DNA of 52,159 bases from Oscillospiraceae bacterium (GCA_004556975.1 SFFD01000013.1:1-52159), one strand, 5' to 3'; shown: positions 23,844 through 31,935, numbered from the stretch's first letter. Translations and numbers: made by a program. Notes: generated from the sequence alone by a model not told the origin.

Positions 23844-25169
23844 ATGAGCAAGAAAAACTTGGGTGCTTTCATCTCTGTTCTGCTGATTACGGCACTATTG
23901 CTTTCCGGGTGCAATAACAGCGTGCGCAAAGGCGGAATAAAAGAGTCGTCCTCTAACACCGAATATCAGGACAATTCATACAATTCCGATTTTGAAACGA
24001 CACAAGCGACAGATCTTGAATACGAATATGAATATGTTAAAGCAGTGCTTAAAGACAATGTGCTAACCGTTACAATTTTATCAAGCGACGCTGCCTATCA
24101 ATATTTCGGAACGGATAGCGGCTTGCGGTATGACGAACCATATCCGGTATACGGCCTTGAGCACAACTACATCGACCTTTTTATCGGAAGTGTGGGAAGT
24201 GATTTTTCACCGTTTGTTTTTCTGTTGACTGATCACGGAACGGTTGACTGCGTGCCGGTGGGGAACATTTTGCTTGATTGGTTAATCGGACCGCGTGAGG
24301 AAGACCTTGTATTCACCGCCACGGGCGAATTGCCAAGCGTAAACAATGCTGTATCGTTTTATGAAGGCCTTTTATCATATGAAGGCGGAGATTATACAAC
24401 CGTATTTGCCGTGATTGACCATGGAAATGACGTTGATCTTACATTGCCTTTTTATTATGCCACGCATCCTCAGGATGCACCGCCTTCTGAAGATGAAGCT
24501 ATGGAAATACTTGTAAGAAATGAACAGGAAGCAAACCCTGACTATCTTTCCGGTCAGAATATGAGTATGAGAGGAACCGGCGAAACGGAGCGCATATATG
24601 GGGATTATTGCTCATTGATAGCGGTAGGTTCCGACAGTTCGGAAAATTTTGTTCAGGAACAGCTTTTTGGCGTGGGCGCCTCCGGCGCAATCTATGAATA
24701 TGACGTGTATACGGACTCGTGGCTTCCTTACAATGCCTTGGCTGAAATTTACAGCAAAAGCGAGGATAGTCAGGACTTATTCGCTATTATTTGCGAGCCG
24801 AACGGAAACGAGCTTGACTATATACATACCAACGGACGTATGGAAGAGTTGGTAATTTCTGACCCCGGGCTTTATTCAGACACTCCTATGATACTCTTGC
24901 CCCTTAAGAACAACGTTAATATAAAAGTGGAACTTATTTATTATAGTGTTAACGGCGGGATTGAGTCAGAAATGGTGCTTTATGATCTCGACTTGTCACG
25001 GAGCGATATGTGCGCCATATATGGCAAAATGACATATGATACTTCTCCGCTGCTTATTTTGGCCACATGGCAGGACGGCCCCAGCGAATTTAACGGAATC
25101 TGGTGGGCCGTAAGCGGCGTTGAATACGGAGAGGTTTATATAAGCTATGCTCGCCGTTCGCGATTATAA
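23844..25169 (+). CDS. Predicted lipoprotein, unknown function (possibly truncated by a frameshift)
   Basis: 441 residues from ATG 23844 (SD TTGGAGG). The signal ends at LLLSGC, a lipobox with Cys near residue 23, followed by a Ser/Asn/Thr-rich linker. The rest is acidic and rich in Tyr and Asp, with no domain I can name. Near the end it reads WWAVSGVEYGEVYISYA and then stops after RRSRL, while the next frame (ATG 25147) opens inside it and continues with similar composition to a membrane anchor. The two may be one broken gene. Confidence 0.7.
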   Translation: MSKKNLGAFISVLLITALLLSGCNNSVRKGGIKESSSNTEYQDNSYNSDFETTQATDLEYEYEYVKAVLKDNVLTVTILSSDAAYQYFGTDSGLRYDEPYPVYGLEHNYIDLFIGSVGSDFSPFVFLLTDHGTVDCVPVGNILLDWLIGPREEDLVFTATGELPSVNNAVSFYEGLLSYEGGDYTTVFAVIDHGNDVDLTLPFYYATHPQDAPPSEDEAMEILVRNEQEANPDYLSGQNMSMRGTGETERIYGDYCSLIAVGSDSSENFVQEQLFGVGASGAIYEYDVYTDSWLPYNALAEIYSKSEDSQDLFAIICEPNGNELDYIHTNGRMEELVISDPGLYSDTPMILLPLKNNVNIKVELIYYSVNGGIESEMVLYDLDLSRSDMCAIYGKMTYDTSPLLILATWQDGPSEFNGIWWAVSGVEYGEVYISYARRSRL

Positions 25170-25476
25170 CAACACAACCTTGGGTTGGGGCGGAGAACCC
25201 GGCGTTTATTTCTATAATGAAGATGAACCCGATTACAGCAACTATAAATATATTAGGTATGAACAGGTGACTTTTGTCAACAAAGTTAAATTTGTTCCCA
25301 CCGAATCTGAACAGATTGTTGTTAAGGTTGAAAGCAACCCTGATACCGGTGCATTTGTCGGTGCAGAAGAGACTGAAAGCAGCAATACAATGCTTGCAGT
25401 TGCTTTGCTGTCTGTATGCGCTTTTGGCGTAATCGGAACCGTTATATACGGCAAAACCAAAAAAAGTGCCAAATAA
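25147..25476 (+). CDS. Surface-protein C-terminus with NPDTGA motif and membrane anchor
   Basis: 109 residues in a frame overlapping the previous gene by 23 bp. It has no signal peptide, yet it ends like a cell-wall-anchored protein: ESNPDTGAF, then a hydrophobic helix (about residues 82-101), then a basic tail (KTKKSAK). That suggests it is the displaced C-terminus of the upstream lipoprotein (total about 545 residues). A GGAGAGG about 11 nt before the ATG leaves open that it is a coupled separate gene. Confidence 0.55.
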   Translation: MLAVRDYNNTTLGWGGEPGVYFYNEDEPDYSNYKYIRYEQVTFVNKVKFVPTESEQIVVKVESNPDTGAFVGAEETESSNTMLAVALLSVCAFGVIGTVIYGKTKKSAK

Positions 25477-25505
25477 TTACACTGCAAAAATAAACTTTAA
25501 TTATG

Positions 25506-25539
25506 GGCGGCGGCGATAGTATCGTCACCGCCTTTTTTT
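25506..25539 (+). terminator. Terminator after the split surface protein
   Basis: GGCGGCGAT...ATCGTCACCGCC hairpin followed by seven T, 30 bp after the stop at 25476. Confidence 0.88.
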
Positions 25540-25636
25540 GCCGAAATACTTTTTAATTCAGAAGCGCTGTTATGAGCCGCTTTTATGATGCTTAAATCTT
25601 AAAAATTACCAAAGCCGGCAACGCGCGCAATAAACC

Positions 25637-25683
25637 TTAAAGCCGCATAAAGAGATATGCGCAAAGCGCAGGCTATGCGGCTT
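25637..25683. repeat. Stem-loop in the intergenic region
   Basis: AAGCCGCATA (25640-25649) pairs with TATGCGGCTT (25674-25683); GCGCAAAGCGC inside forms a second small stem. No gene is associated. It lies between two terminators and may be a remnant repeat. Confidence 0.45.
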
Positions 25684-25685
25684 AA

Positions 25686-25720
25686 AACAAAAACAGGTTG
25701 GGCATGAAGCCCAACCTGTT
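25686..25720 (-). terminator. Terminator after GNAT gene 1
   Basis: Perfect 12-bp stem AACAGGTTGGGC / GCCCAACCTGTT with a 5-nt loop, T run on the minus strand. Confidence 0.9.
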
Positions 25721-25741
25721 GCCGATAAAGCGTATATGTAA

Positions 25742-26227
25742 TTACAGATCCTTCATAAGAAGCCATTCGCCGATGCCTTTTTTAAGAAGGTCCGGAACGA
25801 GAAGAAGAGGCTTGAAGCCTTTCTTTTGATAAAGAGCCTTTGCTCTCGGGTTAAAGTCGGAAACGGCGATAAAGCATTTATTAAAGTTCATGCCCTTGCA
25901 GATTCCGAAATAGATATCAATAAGCTGGTCGCCTATGCCTTTTCCGCGATAGTTTTCTTTAACGCCGAGAAGGGCAAGATAGGGAAGTTCGCCGTACATG
26001 CCCATCATATCGTATACCATAAGGCCGACAGGCTCGCCGGCTTCGGTTTCGGCAACGATTACATTGCCTGCTTCAAGCGGGCCGTAAACCCATTCGCGCA
26101 GAGTGTCGGTTCCTTTGAAGTAATGTTCGTAAAGCGGGCTGTTATCAAATATTTTAACATACTCATCCCACTTGTCGGTTGTACCTTTTACAAAATTGAC
26201 TCTGTATTTGTAATCCATTTGAGACAT
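25742..26227 (-). CDS. GNAT-family N-acetyltransferase (paralogue 1)
   Basis: 161 residues from ATG 26227 (SD GGGAGG); the longer frame upstream has no SD. GNAT enzymes transfer acetyl from acetyl-CoA to amines. The acetyl-CoA-binding pattern is LLGVKENYRGKGIGDQLID (R/Q-x-x-G-x-G/A) near residue 105, and the C-terminus has NPRAKALYQKKGF. The N-terminal half has an IFDNSPLYEHYF element shared with the two GNAT genes on the other side of the divergent promoters. Substrate unknown. Confidence 0.92.
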   Translation of the reverse strand: MSQMDYKYRVNFVKGTTDKWDEYVKIFDNSPLYEHYFKGTDTLREWVYGPLEAGNVIVAETEAGEPVGLMVYDMMGMYGELPYLALLGVKENYRGKGIGDQLIDIYFGICKGMNFNKCFIAVSDFNPRAKALYQKKGFKPLLLVPDLLKKGIGEWLLMKDL

Positions 26228-26264
26228 AGTAATCCTCCCATATCCTGAATTTTCAGACACTTTA

Positions 26265-26292
26265 ATTATAGCCGAATGTGAGAAAAAGTCAA
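26265..26292 (-). promoter_or_regulatory. Promoter of GNAT gene 1
   Basis: Minus strand TTGACT (26287-26292), 16 bp, TATAAT (26265-26270). Confidence 0.75.
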
Positions 26293-26359
26293 TGTTTGAC
26301 GACAAATAAAAAAATTTTTTATTAAAGTAAAAAATAAAATTAAAGAAATTGGTTATCCC

Positions 26360-26388
26360 TTGACTTATGCGCAAAAATGTATTATCAT
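26360..26388 (+). promoter_or_regulatory. Promoter of GNAT genes 2 and 3
   Basis: TTGACT (26360-26365), 17 bp, TATCAT (26383-26388); divergent from the GNAT 1 promoter, with 67 bp between the two -35 boxes. Confidence 0.75.
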
Positions 26389-26438
26389 TTTAGCTGTAAA
26401 AGTGTGCCGTTTAGGCACTTCACAAAGGGGATGCTTTA

Positions 26439-26924
26439 TTGGCTGTCCATGAGATACATATAGTAAAGGGTACCTGCGAAAAGTTTGAGGAATACAAAAA
26501 GATTTTTGACGGTTCATCGCTTCTTCGCCATTACGGAGACCACATTTATGAGTGGATGGAGCAGGGCCTTTCGGAAAACAATGTCTATATTGCCGAAGAC
26601 GGCAACGGCGAGGCAGTTGGCTTTATGTGGGCACAGCTTAACAGCATATACGCAGAACAGCCGTATATTTCGCTTTTAGGCGTGCGCAGCGATTACCGCG
26701 CCCACGGTGTCGGCCAAAAGCTTATTCAGTATTTTATAGACATTTATGAAAGCAAAGGCTTTGAACGCGGTCTTATTGCGGTCAACGACTTTAACCCCAG
26801 AGCGAGAATTCTTTATGAAGATATGGGCTTTCACAAAATTACGGCGTATCAGGACGCCGTAAGCGCAAGCAACAATGTATATCTTCTTATGCGTAAATCA
26901 AGAAAACACAACAGCAAGGTATGA
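26439..26924 (+). CDS. GNAT-family N-acetyltransferase (paralogue 2)
   Basis: 161 residues; TTG 26439 is the start, after SD AAAGGGG. It has the CoA-binding loop LLGVRSDYRAHGVGQKLIQ and the C-terminal NDFNPRARILYEDMGF. The N-terminal element is KIFDGSSLLRHY, similar to its two neighbours. Divergently transcribed from paralogue 1 and in one operon with paralogue 3 (25-bp gap). Confidence 0.92.
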   Translation: MAVHEIHIVKGTCEKFEEYKKIFDGSSLLRHYGDHIYEWMEQGLSENNVYIAEDGNGEAVGFMWAQLNSIYAEQPYISLLGVRSDYRAHGVGQKLIQYFIDIYESKGFERGLIAVNDFNPRARILYEDMGFHKITAYQDAVSASNNVYLLMRKSRKHNSKV

Positions 26925-26949
26925 ATCATAATAAACGGAGGAACGAAGA

Positions 26950-27447
26950 ATGAGCTATCATCGCGAGGCATCCTATAAGGCAAATCTTATTGACATTCAA
27001 AAGGCGGACCCCGCAAAGCTTGAGGAATACAAGCGCATTTTTGACAACAGCCCGCTTTATAATCATTATTTCAAAAAGAATCCGGAGCTTTTGGAAAAAT
27101 GGCTTGTTGACTTTATGCCCAATGCATATATTGCGGTTGACCGCAACGGAAATTCGGTCGGCTGGGCAAGCATTTCCGCTTCCGACCCCCATGTTGACGG
27201 TCTTCCGAACCTTACTCTTCTTGCGGTAAAAGATACTGCGCGCGGCCGCGGTATCGGTCAGATGCTGCTCAACTTTTATATGAGCGTTATGCAGCAGCTT
27301 GGTTTTGAAGAATGCGCCGTTGTGGTAAACGACTGGAACCCCCGCGCAAGAAAGCTTTATGACTCTCTTGGCTTTAAGCTTCGCAAAAGCTTTGAGGATC
27401 CTTTTGTCGGCGGCTTTGTTGACCATATGCTTGTAAAAAAACTGTAA
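26950..27447 (+). CDS. GNAT-family N-acetyltransferase (paralogue 3)
   Basis: 165 residues; SD GGAGG precedes ATG 26950. CoA loop LLAVKDTARGRGIGQMLLN and NDWNPRARKLYDSLGF. The N-terminal element RIFDNSPLYNHYF is nearly identical to paralogue 1, so the three genes arose by local duplication. The operon ends in the nested palindrome at 27462-27543. Confidence 0.92.
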   Translation: MSYHREASYKANLIDIQKADPAKLEEYKRIFDNSPLYNHYFKKNPELLEKWLVDFMPNAYIAVDRNGNSVGWASISASDPHVDGLPNLTLLAVKDTARGRGIGQMLLNFYMSVMQQLGFEECAVVVNDWNPRARKLYDSLGFKLRKSFEDPFVGGFVDHMLVKKL

Positions 27448-27461
27448 TCAATCATAAATAT

Positions 27462-27543
27462 AAAAAAGCTCTTTCGCTTTTGAAGTGCACCCCAAAAGTG
27501 TCTAACTTTTGGGGTGCATATCATTTTTGCGAAGGAGCTTTTT
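27462..27543. repeat. Nested palindrome, MITE-like, acting as bidirectional terminator
   Basis: Outer arms (AAAAAGCTCTTTCGC at 27463-27477, complement with one mismatch at 27529-27543) enclose a perfect 13-bp inner repeat TGCACCCCAAAAG (27486-27498) / CTTTTGGGGTGCA (27506-27518) with loop TGTCTAA. The core, read as CCCCAAAAGTTAGACA on the minus strand, looks like terminal repeats I associate with IS3/IS150-type elements, here with both ends fused and no transposase. T runs on both sides suit termination of both convergent genes. Confidence 0.7.
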
Positions 27544-27552
27544 AGGTGCAGC

Positions 27553-28527
27553 TTAATTTTGCATTTTGATTTGCTCGCCCTGTATAAGGGGATAGTGTAT
27601 AAGATTGACACCGTCCAGGTTTTCTTTATGCATATCTATTGCGGTAATTTGGTGATTATTATAGGTCGTATAATAATAGATTCCCTTGTCGGTATTGCAG
27701 CAGGCGGTATATATCGTAATTTCAAACTTGCCCTCGCCTACATCGCAGCAGCCTCTTTGCTGTTCAACAGAACCCATAATATGAAAGACCTGGCTTACAC
27801 TTTCAGCTTCGGAAGCTTCAGATACCGAATTCATTTTTACGAAAGCTGCTCTGACAAAGCGGGACTGTGAGGATAAGTCGCCGGGAAGCCCAAGCCCGCC
27901 CATTCCGCGGCTGTAGGTATTAAGCGAAAGCCTGTCGGAAAAAAGGTTTTGAGGAGTTTTCGGCGACAGATGGATATAGTTATTCAGCTGAAAAATCTGT
28001 TTATCAAAAGGAGGATTGTTGGTAAGAACCCCCACAGGATTCTGATATATTTTTATGCCTTCCTTTACCGATTCGACCGTTATTGCTTCATTTCTGTCGG
28101 CAATCAGCCAATGAAGCTGCGCCAAAGGAAGAGCGTTGCTGAAAGGCGTATTTACTAGATTGATTTTTTCAAGAAAGGCTTTTGCTTCCTGCACGGAAGC
28201 ACACTGACCGAGAAGCCACGGAATCAATTCAAATTGAGCAATATTATCCTTGTCGGGGGTCTTTTCTTTGTAATCCGCGTTTCCTACAAAGTTCAGACCG
28301 GCTATGCAAAGACCCTTTTCGTTTGCGGCGTCATAATAAAGCGGGTAATTGTCTGATATATATGCCATACCTATTATTGCATAATGGGTTTTCATTGCTC
28401 CCATATGCCGAAAGTTAAACGGATAGTTACGGGGAGTTACGGTAACTTCGTCGCCATAGGAAAATTCATAGTCCAATGTTCTGCCGAGATAAAAATCCTT
28501 CGTTTTATAAGTTACTGCCGTGCACAT
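27553..28527 (-). CDS. bsh: Bile salt hydrolase (choloylglycine hydrolase)
   Basis: 324 residues. It cleaves glycine or taurine from conjugated bile acids; an Ntn hydrolase using its N-terminal cysteine. Expected catalytic residues are present: Cys2 (MCTAVTY, exposed after Met removal), Arg16, Asp19, Asn79 (CIAGLNF), Asn170 (GVLTNN) and Arg223 (SRFVR). The line-by-line likeness to Clostridium BSH (for example YYTTYNNHQITAIDM and KENLDG) makes penicillin V acylase less likely. The selectivity loop reads SRG at 206-208. No signal peptide, so intracellular. It has its own promoter at 28574-28602. Confidence 0.95.
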   Translation of the reverse strand: MCTAVTYKTKDFYLGRTLDYEFSYGDEVTVTPRNYPFNFRHMGAMKTHYAIIGMAYISDNYPLYYDAANEKGLCIAGLNFVGNADYKEKTPDKDNIAQFELIPWLLGQCASVQEAKAFLEKINLVNTPFSNALPLAQLHWLIADRNEAITVESVKEGIKIYQNPVGVLTNNPPFDKQIFQLNNYIHLSPKTPQNLFSDRLSLNTYSRGMGGLGLPGDLSSQSRFVRAAFVKMNSVSEASEAESVSQVFHIMGSVEQQRGCCDVGEGKFEITIYTACCNTDKGIYYYTTYNNHQITAIDMHKENLDGVNLIHYPLIQGEQIKMQN

Positions 28528-28573
28528 AAAATCGCCTCCATATTATTGCGGATTTCGACATTCCGTATGCATA

Positions 28574-28602
28574 ATTATAATACAAACGCTTTTTTCTTTC
28601 AA
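28574..28602 (-). promoter_or_regulatory. bsh promoter
   Basis: Minus strand TTGAAA (28597-28602), 17 bp, TATAAT (28574-28579), about 47 bp before the start. Confidence 0.8.
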
Positions 28603-28666
28603 TATTTTGGCTTAATTAAAGGGCACTAATTCATATGTGCGTAAAATATTGCCCGAAGCTTGCTTT

Positions 28667-28715
28667 CGCTATATAAACAAGCGCCGAGCCGTGATCCGGC
28701 CCGGCGCATATAGCG
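28667..28715 (-). terminator. Large nested hairpin after the arsenic operon
   Basis: Outer CGCTATAT / ATATAGCG (28667-28674 and 28708-28715) encloses a GC-rich stem GCGCCG...CGGCGC with GCCG/CGGC inside. On the minus strand the inner stem is followed by TTGTTTATAT. A smaller GCCGGC repeat lies between it and the ACR3 stop. Probable operon terminator. Confidence 0.6.
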
Positions 28716-28780
28716 ATTTTAACGGCAACTTATGTATCTGTCGCCGGCACAGGTTATGCCGGCAATTAAAAATAACCTTA

Positions 28781-29825
28781 TCAGTTGTTAGTGAACCAAT
28801 TTTTTGTGCTGTTTGCTGCTTTTACAAGAAGCAGCATTACGGGAACTTCGGTCAGCACACCCACCGTTGTAGCAAGCGCCGCAGGAGAAGTAGTACCAAA
28901 CAGAGCAACGGCTACGGCAACCGCCAGCTCAAAAAAGTTGGACGCACCAATCATTCCCGCAGGGGCGGCTATTTTGTGCGGCAGCTTAAAAAGCTTGCAA
29001 GCGCCGTATGCAACGGCAAAGATTAAGAAAGTCTGCAAAATCAGCGGTATTGCAATTAAAACAATATGCAGCGGGTTTTCCAAGATGGCGTTTCCCTGAA
29101 ATGAGAAAATCATTATCAGCGTCAGTAAAAGCCCCATGGTTGTAATACCGTCAAACTTTTTGACAAAGGTGTTCTCAAAATAATCCTTGCCTTTATTATT
29201 TATCACAAAGAACCGCGTCAGCATACCTCCGGCAAGCGGAATGACAACAAACAGTATTACAGACAAAATCAAAGTATCCCACGGTACGGAAACATTGGAA
29301 ACACCGAGAAGAAACTTAACAATCGGGATAAAGGCGACAGGAATAATTAAGTCGTTGGTCGCAACTTGCACTACTGTGTAAGCCGGGTCACCTTTTGTAA
29401 GGCTGCTCCATACAAACACCATAGCCGTGCACGGCGCTGCACCGAGCAGTACGGCTCCGGCAAGATATTCTGTTGCAAGTTCGGGTGTGATAAACGCCTT
29501 AAAAATTACAAAGAAGAACAGGCTTGCAATACCGTACATTGTAAACGGCTTAATAACCGGTTCGTTATCCAAGTTATAAATAATCCCTTTGGATTTTTTC
29601 AGACATTTCTAATGCTTTGAAAATCAACCTTCATCATCATGGGATAAATCATCAGCCAAATGAGTATTGCCATAGGAATGGATACTTTTGCATATTCAAA
29701 GCGGTTCAAAAATTCAGGTATCTGCGGCAGAAACTTTCCGATCAGAACGCCGATAACCATACACAGAATAACCCAAACGGTCAAATACTTCTGAAAGACA
29801 CTGATAGCACTTTTTCTTTGCTCAT
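28781..29825 (-). pseudogene. ACR3-type arsenite exporter, broken
   Basis: ACR3 proteins pump arsenite out of the cell. Three pieces of one protein are seen on the minus strand: MSKEK from ATG 29825; then, in another frame, VFQKYLTVWVILCMVIGVLIG to DFQSIRNV ending in TGA at 29599; then KPFTMYGIASLFFFVIF to the end at 28781. The order fits one ACR3 (about 350 residues). Inferred lesions: loss of one A in the A run near 29811-29815, GGA to TGA at 29601, and loss of one base near 29560. The stretch after the stop still reads KNPKGLFITWITN, as in intact relatives. Last gene of the arsR operon. Confidence 0.85.
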
Positions 29826-29842
29826 ATATGTACGCCCCCTTT

Positions 29843-30226
29843 TTAAAAGCCTGATTTGTGCAATAGTTTTTCTACATCGGCAACTTTCAGCACCTTGCCC
29901 ATAGACACAACCTTTTCATTGACAACAATGGCGGGCATACTCATAACGCCGTATTCCATAACCTTTTGCATATCGGTAATATATTCCACTTCCACGGAAA
30001 GTCCCATTGCTTTAACGGCTTCTTTTGCATTTTCATACTGCTCGTGACAGGACTTGCACCCTGCACCCAAGACTTTTATGCAGCAAATACCGTTCTTTGC
30101 TTCAGAGCAGCAATCATTTGTAACTTCTCTGACTTCACTTTTAGAGCAGCCGCAATTGCAAGCGCAAGAGGAAGCGGAAGCCTTCTTTTCTTCTTCCTTT
30201 TTCTTTCCGAAATTAAACAGCGACAT
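29843..30226 (-). CDS. Thioredoxin-fold protein with Cys-rich N-terminus
   Basis: 127 residues from ATG 30226 (SD GGAGG). Residues 20-45 are rich in Cys (SSCACNCGCSKS, NDCCSEA), a likely metal(loid)-binding tail; residues 50-127 are a small thioredoxin-like domain with active site GAGCKSCHE (CxxC) and the cis-Pro loop MSMPAIVV. Such proteins (redox-active disulfide protein family) are frequent in clostridial arsenic operons, perhaps handling arsenite or supplying electrons. The gene is intact although its transporter neighbours are broken. Confidence 0.88.
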   Translation of the reverse strand: MSLFNFGKKKEEEKKASASSCACNCGCSKSEVREVTNDCCSEAKNGICCIKVLGAGCKSCHEQYENAKEAVKAMGLSVEVEYITDMQKVMEYGVMSMPAIVVNEKVVSMGKVLKVADVEKLLHKSGF

Positions 30227-30294
30227 AGTAAATTCCTCCAAAAAAATTTTTAATTAGAATGCGAGCCGAAATATATATAATCCAATAAGCAATC

Positions 30295-30582
30295 TCATTT
30301 ACTTCCACAACCACACCCGCAGCTCGGTGTCACATCGGGCATACCGCCTTTGTCACGAAGAACGGGAGGTTTCCAGCCTGTATCATCGCCCACATAAGTG
30401 ATTGCACCAACAGGGCATTTGTTTCCGCACCCGTGACAGCGGTCAACGCACCCATCGGGATTGATTACAATCGGTGAAGGCGCTTTCTTTTTGTCATAAA
30501 CCCCGTGGGAGCAAAAATTAACGCAAGTGCCACATTCCATGCAAGATAATATATCCACCACGGGATACCATTTTTTCGCCAT
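30295..30582 (-). CDS. 4Fe-4S ferredoxin-type protein of the arsenic operon
   Basis: 95 residues; SD GGAGG precedes ATG 30582. Two clusters of cysteines: CMECGTCVNFC (like CxxCxxCxxxC) and, after a GCVDRCHGCGNKCP segment, a second set, so one or two 4Fe-4S centres are plausible. The tail ends CGCGCG, possibly metal-binding. It lies between the permease and the thioredoxin-like gene, implying a redox role in the operon. Specific partner unknown. Confidence 0.88.
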   Translation of the reverse strand: MAKKWYPVVDILSCMECGTCVNFCSHGVYDKKKAPSPIVINPDGCVDRCHGCGNKCPVGAITYVGDDTGWKPPVLRDKGGMPDVTPSCGCGCGSK

Positions 30583-30600
30583 TTTCTTATCCTCCGTTTT

Positions 30601-31538
30601 CTAAATAATCATCGGCTGTATTAAATTAAAGAAATAGCCTACAACGATAATCCCCATTGTACAGATTGCAATGAAAATACCAAGCAGTTTCGGCTTTACC
30701 GCTTTGCGCAGCATAATCATTGACGGCAGAGAAAGCGTTGTAACGGCCATCATAAAAGACAGCACAACGCCGAGCAATGCGCCCTTTGCAAGCAGAGCCT
30801 CTGCAATGGGAATTGTACCGAATATATCGGCATACATGGGAGCGCCCGCGATTGTAGCAAGAATTACGCCGAAAGGATTGTTATCGCCGAGAACCTTTAC
30901 GATAAATTCTTCGGGAATCCAGTTATGGATAATCGCCCCGATACCTACGCCGATAAGCACATAAGGTGCAACCTTTTTGGCGGTGGCAACAACCTGCTCC
31001 CACGAGTATTTCATTCGGTCCCTGAAATGCAATTCCTCTTGAGGAACATCAATTGCACGACCGTTTCGAATAAATTCCTCCACCTGATTTTCAAGGTGCA
31101 GTTTCTCAATCAGCGTACCGCCTGCAACCGCAATTACAAGACCAAGCACAACATATATAACCGCTACCTTCCACCCGAAAATACTCATTAACAGCACAAG
31201 ACTTCCAAGGTCAACCATGGGTGAAGAAATCAGGAAAGAAAAAGTTACGCCAAGCGGCAGCCCTGCGCTTGTAAACCCGATAAACAAAGGAATGGAAGAG
31301 CAGGAGCAAAACGGAGTTACTGTTCCAAGCAGGGCGGCAAGTATATAATAAAAATAAGAACGCCCAAAAGAACCATTATTTTAATGATATCATAAATAAA
31401 GAACTGAACGGTGCCGCCAATCTTTCCGGTCGCGTCTATTCCGCAGGCGTTCAAAAATGAGCCTATAAGCCGGTTAAGCCAATGCATACCCAGAATTTCA
31501 TTCTGAATAAAGTTCCACGCAGTTTCAAGTGTTTGCAA
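30601..31538 (-). pseudogene. YraQ/ArsP-type permease (DUF318), broken by internal deletion
   Basis: The 5' part (TTG 31538, SD AGGAGGC) reads NEILGMHWLNRLIGSFLNACG to VLLGVLIFII and stops at 31317 after a frame change. The 3' part in another frame resumes LAALLGTVTPFCSCSSIPLFIGFTSAGLP and runs to 30601. Intact relatives have about 27 residues (SYIQSYFPPER... in my memory) between IFII and LAALLG. Their absence plus the frame change shows a deletion of roughly 80 bp near 31340-31350. ArsP-type permeases export organoarsenicals; the TPFCSCSS metalloid motif remains. Confidence 0.85.
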
Positions 31539-31623
31539 AAAAACGCCTCCTAAATATAAATATATTTAAATACATCTATGCGTGCTCCCAGAATAAACCG
31601 TGCGGAAAAGGTTGGAGGTTATC

Positions 31624-31935
31624 TTACTTTTCGCAGCACGATTTATCTTCATTTTTGCAGGCAAAGGTCAGTTCCTTAAGCAAATCCACAGCAGCCTTTG
31701 AACCCTCTGCCGAAATGGAGTAGTGCATCCATTTGCCTTCCTTGCGGCCGACCACAATTCCGGAATCACAAAGAATTTTCATATGATGGGATAGCGTAGG
31801 CTGGGTAACATTGAGTTCATCAAGAAGTTTACAGGCACATTTTTCACCGCTTCGCAAGAGCTTTAGGATACTGATGCGGTTTTCATCGCATAAAGCTTTA
31901 AAGACCGATACAATTTTATCTTCGCTAAGTTCCAC
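31624..31935 (-). CDS. arsR: ArsR-family metalloid-responsive repressor
   Basis: 103 residues from GTG 31935, 8 nt after SD GGAGG. An upstream in-frame TTG at 31950 lies inside the SD. The winged helix has ALCDENRISILKLL, then GEKCACKLLDELN (the CxC metalloid sensor typical of ArsR) and TQPTLSHHMKIL (recognition helix). Extra cysteines lie at the C-terminus (ACKNEDKSCCEK). It heads the operon and should release the promoter at 31968-31996 when As(III) binds. Confidence 0.94.
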   Translation of the reverse strand: MELSEDKIVSVFKALCDENRISILKLLRSGEKCACKLLDELNVTQPTLSHHMKILCDSGIVVGRKEGKWMHYSISAEGSKAAVDLLKELTFACKNEDKSCCEK

